A stretch of 46,244 nucleotides of DNA, taken from IMG/VR virus record IMGVR_UViG_3300009420_000019, positions 1 to 46,244 of that record. The stretch is one strand, 5' to 3'. Both the position numbers and the translations under genes were made by a program. Every line of letters begins with the position of its first letter. Within the stretch, counting starts at the first letter, position 1. The notes below the pieces were generated by a model that had not been told where the DNA came from, made no database searches, and saw nothing but the letters and a program-made list of their open reading frames with translations. Below, piece after piece: positions 22,284-30,947 of the stretch. The stretch is from a virus.

Positions 22284-24077
22284 ATGGCAGGCGTAGATCA
22301 CAAGAGACTGGACACATTGATAAGACAAGGCATGATGCCAGCTAGTCAATTACCGGTTTTACATAGAGCGTTAGCCAATCTTAAAATGGGTAAGAATTTA
22401 CAACCTATGGAAAGAGAAGCAATTTCAAAGCTTATGGATAAGATGATGGGGTTCCAATTCGGAGACGATATAACTTATAACAGAGCTAAACTACATACTC
22501 AAAGAAATAGATATCAAACCGAGGAGAAAGGAATGGCAGATAATAATATAGAAATCGTTGTTCACGACGGATCGGAAGACCAAGATGACGTTAAAAAAGA
22601 GAAGAAAATGAAAAAACAATCGAAGTCCTCCCTCGTTACGAAAGGCGAACCAAAAGAACCCGGCAAGGAAAGAACCGATGAAGCAGTAGCTCATCGTCCA
22701 GCCGATAAAACAGAAGGCGATACGGAATCACCTGTACAAGGAGGCTCTAAAAAGAACCCCGAAATAACAGATGGACCTAAGCAAATGACTAAACCAGATA
22801 TTAAGGAAGGCTTAATTTCAGATCTAGATTCAGACGGTATGCGAAAGCGTGCTACTAGATTAGCTTCTCGTATGGGAAGAAGGTCTAAAGAAATGAAGCT
22901 TAAAGATATGCCTAAAGAACTCAGAAGAGAGAAAGAGAAAGCAGGCGTAGCAGAAGACTTTATCAAGTTTAATAATCTTTACAAAGAAAATCTACAAAGA
23001 GCATTAGCTAATAATAAAGTAGACAATGTAAGAGATATTCCAGAGTCTATTAAGGGATCACTATTTAAGCATGTTGAAGAGGCTACTTACTCAGACAAAC
23101 AAATTAAAATGGCCAAGGGCATAGCATTTGACCCTAGACATAAAGGTGGAGATTACTCAGGCGCTGCTAAAAAGGCAGAGAAAATTAAGAAAGGATTGTC
23201 AGATCACCCAGATGTTTCAAACGCACTTAGACGAGCGAATGAAGAACTAGAGTTAGGATTAGAAGAGGGATCATTAAAAAACTTTGCCATGGATCATGGC
23301 TATGATTTTGATAACCCACCTAAAGACCCACATAAATGGCTAGATGATAAAGCTAAAAAACATGGCGTAGGACCTAACAAATCAGGTAAAGTAGGATCTA
23401 AGGCAAAAACAGTTACTAAAAGAGCTGATGGTACAAAGACATTTAAAACAGAATCTAAAATTGCTAAGAAAGACCATGACGGTGACGGCAAATTAGAAAC
23501 TAAAAAAGATGAATACTTTGGCTCTAAAGACAAAGCAATTAAAAAGGCTATGGGTAAAGATATCAAAGAGAACGAAGATACACCAGAAGAAACACAAACT
23601 TATAGAACACAAGGCGATAAGATTAGAGATGTACACAAAACTGTAATGGATGTCTTAACAGGCAAAAATAACGTTTCAGAAGTACCTTTAGTAGTAGACC
23701 CTAATGTGGCTCTTCAAGCAGAAACAGACAGACTGTACAACGATGTACAAGAAGGCGCTAAAGAAGATGCAATGAGAGATATTGCCAAAGACAAGGACTT
23801 AGCTAAACCTAAGAAACCTACTGAAGGCAAAGCTAATAAACATGACGGATCAAAAGATAAAGGTCCAGAGCACATTGTGGCTCAGTTAAGAAAGTCTATT
23901 AGTTTAGGTGACAAACATGATGGTGTAAAATTCCAAGATGGAAAAACACATAAAGTATCTGCTCAACATGCACATAAATTTCTTAATAAATATATGAGTG
24001 GGAAGCCAGTAGATAAAGAACATATGCAGTCTCATGGACATGCATCACACAATAATTTTAAAACACATATAGATTAA
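22284..24077 (+). CDS. Large Lys/Asp-rich virion-type protein
   Basis: 597 residues of low-complexity, highly charged sequence built from short modules that I associate with marine T4-like virion proteins: MAKGIAFDPRHKGGDYSGAA with KIKKGLSDHPDVSNALRRAN (about 273-312), a DHDGDGKLETKKDEYFGSKD calcium-loop-like motif (near 395-414), and a C-terminal VAQLRKSISLGDKHDGV plus HAHKFLNKYMSGK module. The N-terminal part includes a helical region (LDTLIRQGMMPASQLP). Predicted to be an internal or structural virion component; exact position unknown. Late promoter upstream. Confidence 0.7.
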   Translation: MAGVDHKRLDTLIRQGMMPASQLPVLHRALANLKMGKNLQPMEREAISKLMDKMMGFQFGDDITYNRAKLHTQRNRYQTEEKGMADNNIEIVVHDGSEDQDDVKKEKKMKKQSKSSLVTKGEPKEPGKERTDEAVAHRPADKTEGDTESPVQGGSKKNPEITDGPKQMTKPDIKEGLISDLDSDGMRKRATRLASRMGRRSKEMKLKDMPKELRREKEKAGVAEDFIKFNNLYKENLQRALANNKVDNVRDIPESIKGSLFKHVEEATYSDKQIKMAKGIAFDPRHKGGDYSGAAKKAEKIKKGLSDHPDVSNALRRANEELELGLEEGSLKNFAMDHGYDFDNPPKDPHKWLDDKAKKHGVGPNKSGKVGSKAKTVTKRADGTKTFKTESKIAKKDHDGDGKLETKKDEYFGSKDKAIKKAMGKDIKENEDTPEETQTYRTQGDKIRDVHKTVMDVLTGKNNVSEVPLVVDPNVALQAETDRLYNDVQEGAKEDAMRDIAKDKDLAKPKKPTEGKANKHDGSKDKGPEHIVAQLRKSISLGDKHDGVKFQDGKTHKVSAQHAHKFLNKYMSGKPVDKEHMQSHGHASHNNFKTHID

Positions 24078-24089
24078 TAGGAGAAAAAT

Positions 24090-24674
24090 ATGTCAAATTG
24101 GGGAGCAACAGACGCGGACGAAAGTAAGCCTAAGTATCTTACAACCGCTCAGAAAAAAGAAATATTTGCTACAGCCCGTGGTTGGGAAGTGGAAGCAGGT
24201 TCTAAACAAACAGGTAACGGTAGAACAACTGCCGACTCTGAGGTTTTAGTAGCTATGTCGTCACTTGCAACTAAAGTAGGCGCAGCGGATATTACACAGA
24301 TTGAATGGATTACAACAGCAGCAGATAAGTCAGCAGGCTTTACGCTTTCAGCTCTAGTAAGATTCAACGAATCAGTAGATGTAACAGGAACACCACAAGT
24401 ATCAGTAACCAACGGCAACGAAGGTACAGGCACAGGTCGTGGACCACACTTACTATCATACGCTAGTGGAACAGGTTCAAATGAACTTACATTCTCATTA
24501 GTAGTAGCAGCAGCAGACGCAGCTACAAACGCAGACGATGTATTAAGCATAGGTGCTAATGCTCTTGGACTAAACTCAGGTACAATTAAAGATAAAGGAA
24601 AAGCTCAAGTTTCTACTATCACAAGTGTAGCGGGTATTGGTACAGCAGCTGGTACATTAACAGTCGTAGCGTAA
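24090..24674 (+). CDS. Virion structural protein with Ig-like repeat region
   Basis: 194 residues. The start MSNWGATDADESKPKYLT and GWEVEAGSKQTGNGR match the N-terminus of a family of small virion proteins in T4-like marine phages. The rest is Ala/Thr/Ser/Gly-rich beta sequence (LVRFNESVDVTGTPQVSVTN), like bacterial Ig-like surface domains. An AGGAGA ribosome site precedes it. Likely a decoration or surface protein; this is family-based inference. Confidence 0.7.
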   Translation: MSNWGATDADESKPKYLTTAQKKEIFATARGWEVEAGSKQTGNGRTTADSEVLVAMSSLATKVGAADITQIEWITTAADKSAGFTLSALVRFNESVDVTGTPQVSVTNGNEGTGTGRGPHLLSYASGTGSNELTFSLVVAAADAATNADDVLSIGANALGLNSGTIKDKGKAQVSTITSVAGIGTAAGTLTVVA

Positions 24675-24683
24675 GGATAAATC

Positions 24684-25130
24684 ATGGCAGACGCTAAGAT
24701 CTCAGAATTAACCGCTGCTACTACAGCAGCGGCAGCTGATCTAACATATCTTGTACAGAGTAGTACTTCAAAGTCTATTACTGTCCAAAATCTGTTTGGC
24801 AATATATCAACGCCAGTTCAGTTTACAAATTCTATCCAAGTTGGCGATCACGATACTATTACAACGATAGGAATTGTGGGAACAACAACAAACGTCACCT
24901 ACATACATAATCCCGACGGCGCCGGCAACCTTACAATAGGTACCGGTCTCGACGGACAAATTAAAATTATTATAATGTCTTCCAATACTGGATCACATAC
25001 TTTGACATTGCAAGGAGCTAACGTACAGAACAATGTGGCTTTCTCAGCAGCAGGTAACTCGGCAACAATGTTGTACGATACAGGCCTTAGCAAGTGGTTC
25101 TTCATTGGAGGAAGCGCAACGGTGAGTTAA
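24684..25130 (+). CDS. Small virion/tail-type beta protein
   Basis: 148 residues starting MADAKISELTAATTAAAADL followed by YLVQSSTSKSITVQNLF. This KISELxxxTxxxxxDLxxV start is typical of phage tail-fibre and virion attachment proteins. The body is beta-rich with a conserved-looking TLTLQGANVQNN strand. Nine bases after the previous gene, in the same late unit. Confidence 0.68.
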   Translation: MADAKISELTAATTAAAADLTYLVQSSTSKSITVQNLFGNISTPVQFTNSIQVGDHDTITTIGIVGTTTNVTYIHNPDGAGNLTIGTGLDGQIKIIIMSSNTGSHTLTLQGANVQNNVAFSAAGNSATMLYDTGLSKWFFIGGSATVS

Positions 25131-25136
25131 AAATAA

Positions 25137-25526
25137 ATGACTGAATTAAATGATGACAATTTTTTGATATTTGCAATTAAGAACTATAGAAATCCCTCAT
25201 GTACAGGGATGGCAGAATTAGAAGATGATTTAAAGAGGTTTAAATACCTCAAACGCTTGTTAAATAGATATACTAAAACAGGCGAGGCTAATGAAAGACT
25301 AGTAATCAATCATTTAGTTTTATTATACAATGTATTTGGTAACGCAACAACAGAAATGTTGTTTTTTAAGTTAGAAGAAAAATATTGGTCCAACTTAAAA
25401 ACATTTTTAGTATTCTTAAATAGACTACCACTGGCAGAGAGTTATACAGCAGGTGTTAGAATTAAAAGAGTTCAAGATGATGTGCATCTTAATGAAGACT
25501 TAATAACAGTACTAAGGAAAATTTAA
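25137..25526 (+). CDS. Conserved T4-like marine phage protein (129 aa)
   Basis: A helical 129-residue protein: NFLIFAIKNYRNPSCTGMAE, DDLKRFKYLKRLLNRYTKTG, ERLVINHLVLLYNVFGNATT. This arrangement is familiar from a conserved but unnamed gene of T4-like marine phages that accompanies the next gene. Function unknown to me. No strong ribosome site, and six bases after the previous stop. Confidence 0.68.
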   Translation: MTELNDDNFLIFAIKNYRNPSCTGMAELEDDLKRFKYLKRLLNRYTKTGEANERLVINHLVLLYNVFGNATTEMLFFKLEEKYWSNLKTFLVFLNRLPLAESYTAGVRIKRVQDDVHLNEDLITVLRKI

Positions 25527-26051
25527 ATGGCATTGCAGGAAGGTAGAGCGTTCGATACTATTGTAGTATATAAGATACTTAAACTCTTATCTACACCAAT
25601 AGAACAGTCTGCCGCTTATAAGCTCGGTATAATCGACGCCAGTGGCAAAAATTTAAAGAAGGCTGTTACTACAACCGAAAAAAACGCATACTCATTCCTA
25701 AATCGTTTTGTATTTAAAGTACAATACGCATTAACCAAATCTTCAGACTTTAAAGGTAGACGTCTTTTATCTTTTGCAGCAGCTCTTGCTCTGTTAAAGG
25801 AATACAAAGAAGAAGATGATAGGGTAGAGATTGGTGCTTTGTTAGAGTTGTATTCTCTAGATGAGAATGTTATACTACATTCTAAATTATTAGAACAAAA
25901 TATTGTTTCATTCAGAAGCTTCATAGACGAGAATAGTGTTGGTGGTGGTGGTATAGCAGGTATAGGAATAGGTCCTCAAGGGGAACCTGGTGTTGATCCT
26001 AGACTTATGCCAATGGCAACAAGACGTAAAAAGAAAAGACTTAAAACATGA
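25527..26051 (+). CDS. Conserved T4-like marine phage protein (174 aa)
   Basis: 174 residues beginning MALQEGRAFDTIVVYKILKLLSTP, then YKLGIIDASGKNLKKAVTT and NAYSFLNRFVFKVQYAL, and a Gly-rich hinge (GGGGIAGIGIGPQGEPGVDP) before a very basic C-terminus (RRKKKRLKT). The gene abuts the preceding one with no gap and overlaps the next by four bases, so the three form a coupled set. The pair is conserved in related phages; function unknown. Confidence 0.68.
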   Translation: MALQEGRAFDTIVVYKILKLLSTPIEQSAAYKLGIIDASGKNLKKAVTTTEKNAYSFLNRFVFKVQYALTKSSDFKGRRLLSFAAALALLKEYKEEDDRVEIGALLELYSLDENVILHSKLLEQNIVSFRSFIDENSVGGGGIAGIGIGPQGEPGVDPRLMPMATRRKKKRLKT

Positions 26052-26533
26052 CAACTAATAATACTACAGCAAAAACTGAAAGAGAATTAGGAACCATTAA
26101 GGCAGATATTGCTGCAATGGGCCATTTGTTTCAGAAATTAGATGAGACTATGGATAGCATTAGTAAGGCGCTTACGTCTAATAGCGCAATCTTAGCAGTA
26201 CATGAAGAAAGACTTATATCAAACGAAACTACAAATCGGGAGAGAGTACGGACTGGCGAATTCGCCGTAAAAGAGCTCCACAGCCGTATATCAACCAGTA
26301 CCCGAGAAAACTTGGAGCAACACAGAAACATGAGCGACAGCATTAAGAAAACAGAAGATAAAATCTTAACTGCCATAGAAGAGTTACGAAAGGAAGTTAA
26401 TGGCGATCAAAGAAACCTTGAAAAACGTATCGACAAATTGGAGCAGTGGAGATGGATTCTCATTGGAGCATTAATAGCTGCTACCATATTTTTTCCACAA
26501 CTAGGAACAGTCTCTGAGTTCTTCACAGGCTAA
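26048..26533 (+). CDS. Coiled-coil protein with C-terminal membrane anchor
   Basis: 161 residues: a long coiled coil (about 8-135, e.g. IAAMGHLFQKLDETMDSIS and LEKRIDKLEQ) followed by one transmembrane helix (about 136-153, WILIGALIAATIFFPQL). The shape resembles XhlA-type hemolysin/holin-accessory proteins of phages, but no functional motif is seen. Last gene of the late unit, followed by a hairpin. Confidence 0.65.
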   Translation: MTTNNTTAKTERELGTIKADIAAMGHLFQKLDETMDSISKALTSNSAILAVHEERLISNETTNRERVRTGEFAVKELHSRISTSTRENLEQHRNMSDSIKKTEDKILTAIEELRKEVNGDQRNLEKRIDKLEQWRWILIGALIAATIFFPQLGTVSEFFTG

Positions 26534-26547
26534 CCACTAATACAACC

Positions 26548-26566
26548 GTTATCTATTCAAGATAAC
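26548..26566 (+). terminator. Hairpin at the end of the late unit
   Basis: GTTATCT (26548-26554), loop ATTCA, AGATAAC (26560-26566). Seven A/T-rich pairs and no U tract, so termination is uncertain; it lies at the boundary between the structural unit and the primase/RNR unit. Confidence 0.4.
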
Positions 26567-26640
26567 AGAATCTAGTATACATATAAGTACAAACATTTTC
26601 CTATAGTGTTTAAAACTAATTAACCCTTTTGGTACCTAAG

Positions 26641-26657
26641 GTGCTTTACTAAAGCAC
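26641..26657 (+). repeat. 7-bp inverted repeat overlapping the primase promoter -35
   Basis: GTGCTTT, loop ACT, AAAGCAC. The -35 hexamer TTTACT (26645-26650) spans the left arm and the loop. The same design, an inverted repeat covering the -35, occurs at the polymerase promoter, suggesting an operator. Confidence 0.6.
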
Positions 26658-26673
26658 TAAAAGGTCGTATAAT
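26645..26673 (+). promoter_or_regulatory. Sigma70-type promoter for the primase/RNR unit
   Basis: TTTACT (26645-26650), 17-base spacer, TATAAT (26668-26673). The last five spacer bases (GGTCG) also precede the -10 at 36356. CTTTTGGTAC lies at 26626-26635. The primase ATG is only seven bases after the -10, so transcription would start at the start codon. Confidence 0.7.
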
Positions 26674-26680
26674 ATGTCTT

Positions 26681-27730
26681 ATGTTACACTTAGATTTGAA
26701 ATATATAAACATGTCTTCCCACCGTTTTCAGCGGTTTGCGAGAAAAGACGACTACCTGTTTAATTTTCGGTGTCCCTTGTGTGGCGACAGCGATAAGAAG
26801 AAAAACAAAGCTCGTGGTTACTTGTATAGGAAGAGTAACGATATGTTCTATAAGTGCCATAATTGCGATGCAGGGACAACTTTTGGTAATCTCTTAAAGA
26901 CAATAGATCCTTTACTACATAAGCAATATGTCTTAGAAAGATACACCGAAGGCAATGCAGGCCACACAGGCAAACAAGGCAACAACAATCCAGAGAAAGT
27001 ATTTGAGTTTGACTTTAAAGCTCCTGACTTCAGTGCTAGGAAGCAGAATAAAGAAAAACTTATAGACAGTATTATGGATAGAGTAGATAAATTGTCTGAG
27101 GCATGTGGTACTACACATACACACATTGCAGTAGAGTACTGTAAGTCGAGGCAAATCCCTGAAGATGTTTGGCATAGACTATATCACATAGACGATATTA
27201 GTACTATATCTCAATTAGCTCCAAAGTACAAAGATAGAATTAAAACTACAGAACCTCGATTGGCTATCCCATTCTTCAGCGAAGATGGTAAACTAACAGG
27301 CCTTACTTTGAGAGATTACGGCAACAGCTCCCTGAGATATATAATGGTGAAAATAGTTGAAGATTCACCTACCATCTTCGGTTTAGATGTTATAAGTAAA
27401 GATACGCCAGTAAAAATAGTAGAGGGTCCTTTAGATAGTTTATTTCTAACAAATAGTATTGCATGTGCTGGCACAGCCTTCGGTAAGATAACACCAGGAG
27501 ATAATGATATTATTATCATAGATAATCAGCCCCATAATGTTGAGGTATGTAATATTTTACTAAAGCATATACGCAATGGGATTAAGGTTGTTATATGGCC
27601 TGAGAGTATAGAGGCTAAAGATATTAATGAAATGGTTATAGCTGGAGTCAACGTTGAAGATGTTATAAGTAATAATACCTTCCAGAATTTAGAGGCAGAA
27701 CTAAAATATACAGCTTGGAGAAAGTGTTGA
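26681..27730 (+). CDS. 61: DNA primase (T4 gp61-like)
   Basis: 349 residues with an N-terminal zinc-binding module: CPLCGDS (about residues 31-37) and CHNC (about 60-63), then a TOPRIM-type segment KIVEGPLDSLFL (about 246-257) and an IIIIDNQPHNVEV metal-site strand. Makes RNA primers for the lagging strand with the gp41 helicase. The start at 26681 (MLHLDLKYINMSSHRFQRF) keeps the LDLKYIN lead seen in marine relatives. No Shine-Dalgarno precedes it. Confidence 0.93.
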   Translation: MLHLDLKYINMSSHRFQRFARKDDYLFNFRCPLCGDSDKKKNKARGYLYRKSNDMFYKCHNCDAGTTFGNLLKTIDPLLHKQYVLERYTEGNAGHTGKQGNNNPEKVFEFDFKAPDFSARKQNKEKLIDSIMDRVDKLSEACGTTHTHIAVEYCKSRQIPEDVWHRLYHIDDISTISQLAPKYKDRIKTTEPRLAIPFFSEDGKLTGLTLRDYGNSSLRYIMVKIVEDSPTIFGLDVISKDTPVKIVEGPLDSLFLTNSIACAGTAFGKITPGDNDIIIIDNQPHNVEVCNILLKHIRNGIKVVIWPESIEAKDINEMVIAGVNVEDVISNNTFQNLEAELKYTAWRKC

Positions 27731-27906
27731 ATAAATTAAATTTAGGCGGCGAACAAGAGACATATAGACAGGCAATTCTAGCCAAAGACATGATAGAAAG
27801 AGCCCTGAGAAATGAAGTATACGAGCTACAGCGACAACTACAAAGTGCGTATATTAGAATAAAAGAATTAAAAACAGAATTAGATAACAAAGAGATAGAT
27901 AAATGA
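27727..27906 (+). CDS. Small coiled-coil protein (59 aa), probable TTG start
   Basis: The ORF overlaps the primase stop. The TTG at 27727 is six bases after GGAG and forms TTGA with the primase stop; a TTG at 27715 and a GTG at 27724 are alternatives. The product (LNKLNLGGEQETYRQAILAK...) is mostly helix with a coiled-coil tail. It couples directly to nrdA (ATGA at 27903). Function unknown. Confidence 0.55.
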   Translation: MNKLNLGGEQETYRQAILAKDMIERALRNEVYELQRQLQSAYIRIKELKTELDNKEIDK

Positions 27907-29699
27907 AGACAGCAGAATACCATGGAGTAACAGTAGACCTAGATAGAGACAATCTTTTTGATATATTAGGAATACAGAGACTTAAAGAAAGTTATATGAA
28001 GGATGAGGAAGTATCTCCACAGGAACGTTTTGCTTATGTAAGTAGCATTTTCGGTTCTGATAAAGCACACGCACAACGACTATACGATTACAGTAGTAAA
28101 CATTGGTTATCATACTCCACACCTATCTTATCATATGGTAGATCTAAACGTGGTATGCCGATATCCTGTTTTTTAAATTTTATTGATGATACAGCGGAGG
28201 GATTAGTTGAAAATTTATCAGAAACAAACTGGCTTAGCATGCTTGGCGGTGGTGTCGGCATCGGCTTTGGTATTAGATCAAGCGACGATAAGTCTACTGG
28301 GGTTATGCCTCATCTTAAGACTTACGATGCCTCATGCTTGGCGTACAGGCAAGGGCGCACTAGACGCGGTAGCTATGCTACTTATCTTGATATTAGTCAT
28401 CCGGATATTATGATGTTCCTCGAAATGAGGAAGGGAACAGGCGATCCTAACATGCGATGCGCTAACCTTCATCATGGAGTAAACATCACAGATGCTTTCA
28501 TGTCTATAATAGAAAGATGTATGGTAGATCCTGATGCAGACGATGGCTGGAACTTAACAGATCCTCATAGTGGATTGATTAAAGACACCGTATCAGCTAA
28601 GGATCTATGGCAAAAGATATTAGAACTAAGAATGGAAACTGGCGAACCCTATATCCATTATATTGATACAAGTAATAGAGCATTGAACCCAGAGCAAAAG
28701 GCATTGGGACTTAAAATACACCAGAGTAATTTGTGTTCAGAGATTATATTACCTACAAACAGGGAACGAACAGCAGTATGTTGTTTGTCCAGTGTAAACT
28801 TAGAATATTACGATACTTGGAGTAAACAACCACAATTTTTAAAAGACGTTGCTGAGATGTTAGACAATGTATTAGAGTTCTTTATTAAGAAAGCACCAAA
28901 GGAAGTAGGGAGAGCTGTATACTCAGCGAAACGTGAACGGAGTATTGGTGTTGGGGCATTAGGATTCCATGCCTATCTTCAGAAGAATAAGCTGGCATGG
29001 GAAACATCTCAAGCAAAGGGCGCTAACATTAGAATGTTCAGACACATTAGAACTAGACTAGATGAAGCTAATCAGATTCTAGGTAAAGAACGAGGAGAGG
29101 CTCCTGATGTTAAAGGCTCAGGTAGAAGGTTTAGTCATGTTATGGCTGTTGCCCCTAATGCTAGTTCTAGTATTATAATGGGTAACACTTCACCTAGTAT
29201 TGAACCTCTAAGGGCGAATGCCTATAGGCAAGACACATTGTCAGGCGCTTACCTTAATAAGAACAAATATCTAGATGCTATTATTAAAGATTATTGTGAG
29301 GCTAACCCTAGGACAAATTATGACGAAATATGGTCCTCTATTATTGGAAACGATGGATCAGTACAACACATAACACATCTAACACCCGAACAGAAAGCAG
29401 TATTTAAAACATCTATGGAAATAGATCAACGTTGGTTAATAGAACATGGAGCAGATAGACAGGAGTTTATAGATCAAGCACAGTCTTTGAATCTATTCTT
29501 CAGGCCAGATGTTAATATACAATACCTACACGCAGTACATTTCCTAGCATGGAAGTCAGGTGTTAAGACACTATACTATTGCCGTTCTGAGAAACTAGGT
29601 AAAGCAGATAGAGTAAGTAAACGAATCGAACGAGAGATTATTCAGGAATTAGATATGGCAGCAATCGCAGATGGCGAATGTTTAGCGTGTGAAGGCTAA
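27903..29699 (+). CDS. nrdA: Ribonucleotide reductase class I, alpha subunit
   Basis: 598 residues. Catalytic features are present: first redox Cys C89 (GMPISCF), the N276-x-C278-x-E280 radical/active-site triad (SNLCSE), the partner Cys C293 (AVCCL), the Tyr pair in TLYYCRSEKLG for radical transfer, and a C-terminal CLAC redox pair. It is shorter than T4/E. coli NrdA (about 755) because the N-terminal ATP-cone is missing, so dATP inhibition at that site should be lost. Reduces NDPs to dNDPs with NrdB (31609). Three genes lie between nrdA and nrdB. Confidence 0.96.
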   Translation: MKTAEYHGVTVDLDRDNLFDILGIQRLKESYMKDEEVSPQERFAYVSSIFGSDKAHAQRLYDYSSKHWLSYSTPILSYGRSKRGMPISCFLNFIDDTAEGLVENLSETNWLSMLGGGVGIGFGIRSSDDKSTGVMPHLKTYDASCLAYRQGRTRRGSYATYLDISHPDIMMFLEMRKGTGDPNMRCANLHHGVNITDAFMSIIERCMVDPDADDGWNLTDPHSGLIKDTVSAKDLWQKILELRMETGEPYIHYIDTSNRALNPEQKALGLKIHQSNLCSEIILPTNRERTAVCCLSSVNLEYYDTWSKQPQFLKDVAEMLDNVLEFFIKKAPKEVGRAVYSAKRERSIGVGALGFHAYLQKNKLAWETSQAKGANIRMFRHIRTRLDEANQILGKERGEAPDVKGSGRRFSHVMAVAPNASSSIIMGNTSPSIEPLRANAYRQDTLSGAYLNKNKYLDAIIKDYCEANPRTNYDEIWSSIIGNDGSVQHITHLTPEQKAVFKTSMEIDQRWLIEHGADRQEFIDQAQSLNLFFRPDVNIQYLHAVHFLAWKSGVKTLYYCRSEKLGKADRVSKRIEREIIQELDMAAIADGECLACEG

Positions 29700-30286
29700 T
29701 GATAAATCCAGTAACCATAACAGCTGAGGCACAAGAGTTCCTCACAAAGATACTTACAGAACACACTATTAAAGATGTTGCAGTAAGAATATTTATTGAG
29801 AATGCAGGCCAGGTACGGGCAGAGACTTGTCTTGCCTTTTCGGCACCTGGTGAAGAACTAGATGATGATTTGTTTGAGCAATACAAAACCTTTAAGGTAT
29901 ACATAGATAAAAAGAGTGTACCTTACTTAGAGGACGCAATAGTAGATTATGCAACACACAATACCAACGCACAACTTACTATCAAAGCTCCACAGGCACG
30001 CACGCCTCAGGTAGGAGAAGACGCTACACTAGTAGATAGAGTTAATTATATTCTATATAACGATATAAATCCTGGTGTCGCTCAACATGGTGGTGAATGT
30101 AATCTGGTAGAGATAACTGAAGACAATATAGTAGTATTAAGTTTTGGTGGCGGATGTCAAGGATGTGCTGGAGTAGACGCAACATTAAAGCATGGGGTTG
30201 AAAGCCAATTGATGGCTGCAATACCTGAGCTTAAAGGCGTAAGAGATGTTACAGATCATAGTATAAAGGAGAACGCATATTATTAA
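29699..30286 (+). CDS. nfuA: NfuA-like Fe-S cluster carrier
   Basis: 195 residues. The C-terminal NifU-like domain contains GGGCQGCAGVDATLKHGVE with the cluster-binding C153-x-x-C156; the N-terminal 95 residues resemble the degenerate A-type (IscA-like) domain of E. coli NfuA. Such carriers deliver [4Fe-4S] clusters to apo-enzymes, especially under stress. Candidate clients in the window include the radical SAM protein. Unusual cargo for a phage. It follows nrdA with a one-base overlap. Confidence 0.9.
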   Translation: MINPVTITAEAQEFLTKILTEHTIKDVAVRIFIENAGQVRAETCLAFSAPGEELDDDLFEQYKTFKVYIDKKSVPYLEDAIVDYATHNTNAQLTIKAPQARTPQVGEDATLVDRVNYILYNDINPGVAQHGGECNLVEITEDNIVVLSFGGGCQGCAGVDATLKHGVESQLMAAIPELKGVRDVTDHSIKENAYY

Positions 30287-30947
30287 GCTATATTACACTC
30301 CTATAAAAGGACATCGCCCTCATTACGATGGACCAGGCGTTGAGTGGGCAGATTCTGTAGCCTTGTACGGTGATTCTTGTACATGGGGCGAGGCAATAGA
30401 TGAAGAAGATAGACTGCACGTACAACTAGAAAATATACAGGCAAAGAAGGTTTATAACTTTGGTTATCCAGCACAGTCTAATGAACACATATTTAAAAAG
30501 TTTGTACGACATGTAACAGAACATGGTTATCCAAAGAAAGTAGTAATAGGATGGACGTCTCCTTGGAGAATGTGTGTTGTGAATGAGCAAAATGCAGATG
30601 TTTTATCAGTAGAGGCAATAGGACATTGGACATCGAATATCACCCCGGAGATGGGTGTGGGAAAAGATATGATTTCGCTATGTCCAAAGACTTTATTAGT
30701 AAGAACATCAGACTATATGATGGCAGTAAGAGAAATGTGTAAAGGTAGAACAGAGATATTTGAATGGTATATAAAACCAGTGGTGCGAGCGCCTGGAGTT
30801 TTAAATCCAACTGCATTAGAAATAGGTTGGTACAAATATAGTTGGGCAAAGGGTTTATATCATCTCGAATTCTTAGACAGAGGCTTTGATAATATGCACC
30901 CAGGGCCAAAGTCAATTAAAAGGTTAGCAGAGGTAATATGCGAATAG
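30279..30947 (+). CDS. SGNH-hydrolase-like protein 2, probable AUU start
   Basis: 222 residues if started at ATT 30279. The core shows DSVALYGDSCTWGEA (GDS block I with nucleophile Ser), YNFGYPAQSNEHIFKKF (Gly/Asn blocks) and FDNMHPGPKS (catalytic D-x-x-H). The only standard start, TTG at 30363, has no ribosome site and would remove the first beta strand. AAAGGAG (30265-30271) lies seven bases before ATT 30279, and no ATG/GTG/TTG/CTG exists between the upstream stop (30264) and 30363. The 5' end overlaps nfuA by eight bases. Confidence 0.75.
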   Translation: MIKLYYTPIKGHRPHYDGPGVEWADSVALYGDSCTWGEAIDEEDRLHVQLENIQAKKVYNFGYPAQSNEHIFKKFVRHVTEHGYPKKVVIGWTSPWRMCVVNEQNADVLSVEAIGHWTSNITPEMGVGKDMISLCPKTLLVRTSDYMMAVREMCKGRTEIFEWYIKPVVRAPGVLNPTALEIGWYKYSWAKGLYHLEFLDRGFDNMHPGPKSIKRLAEVICE

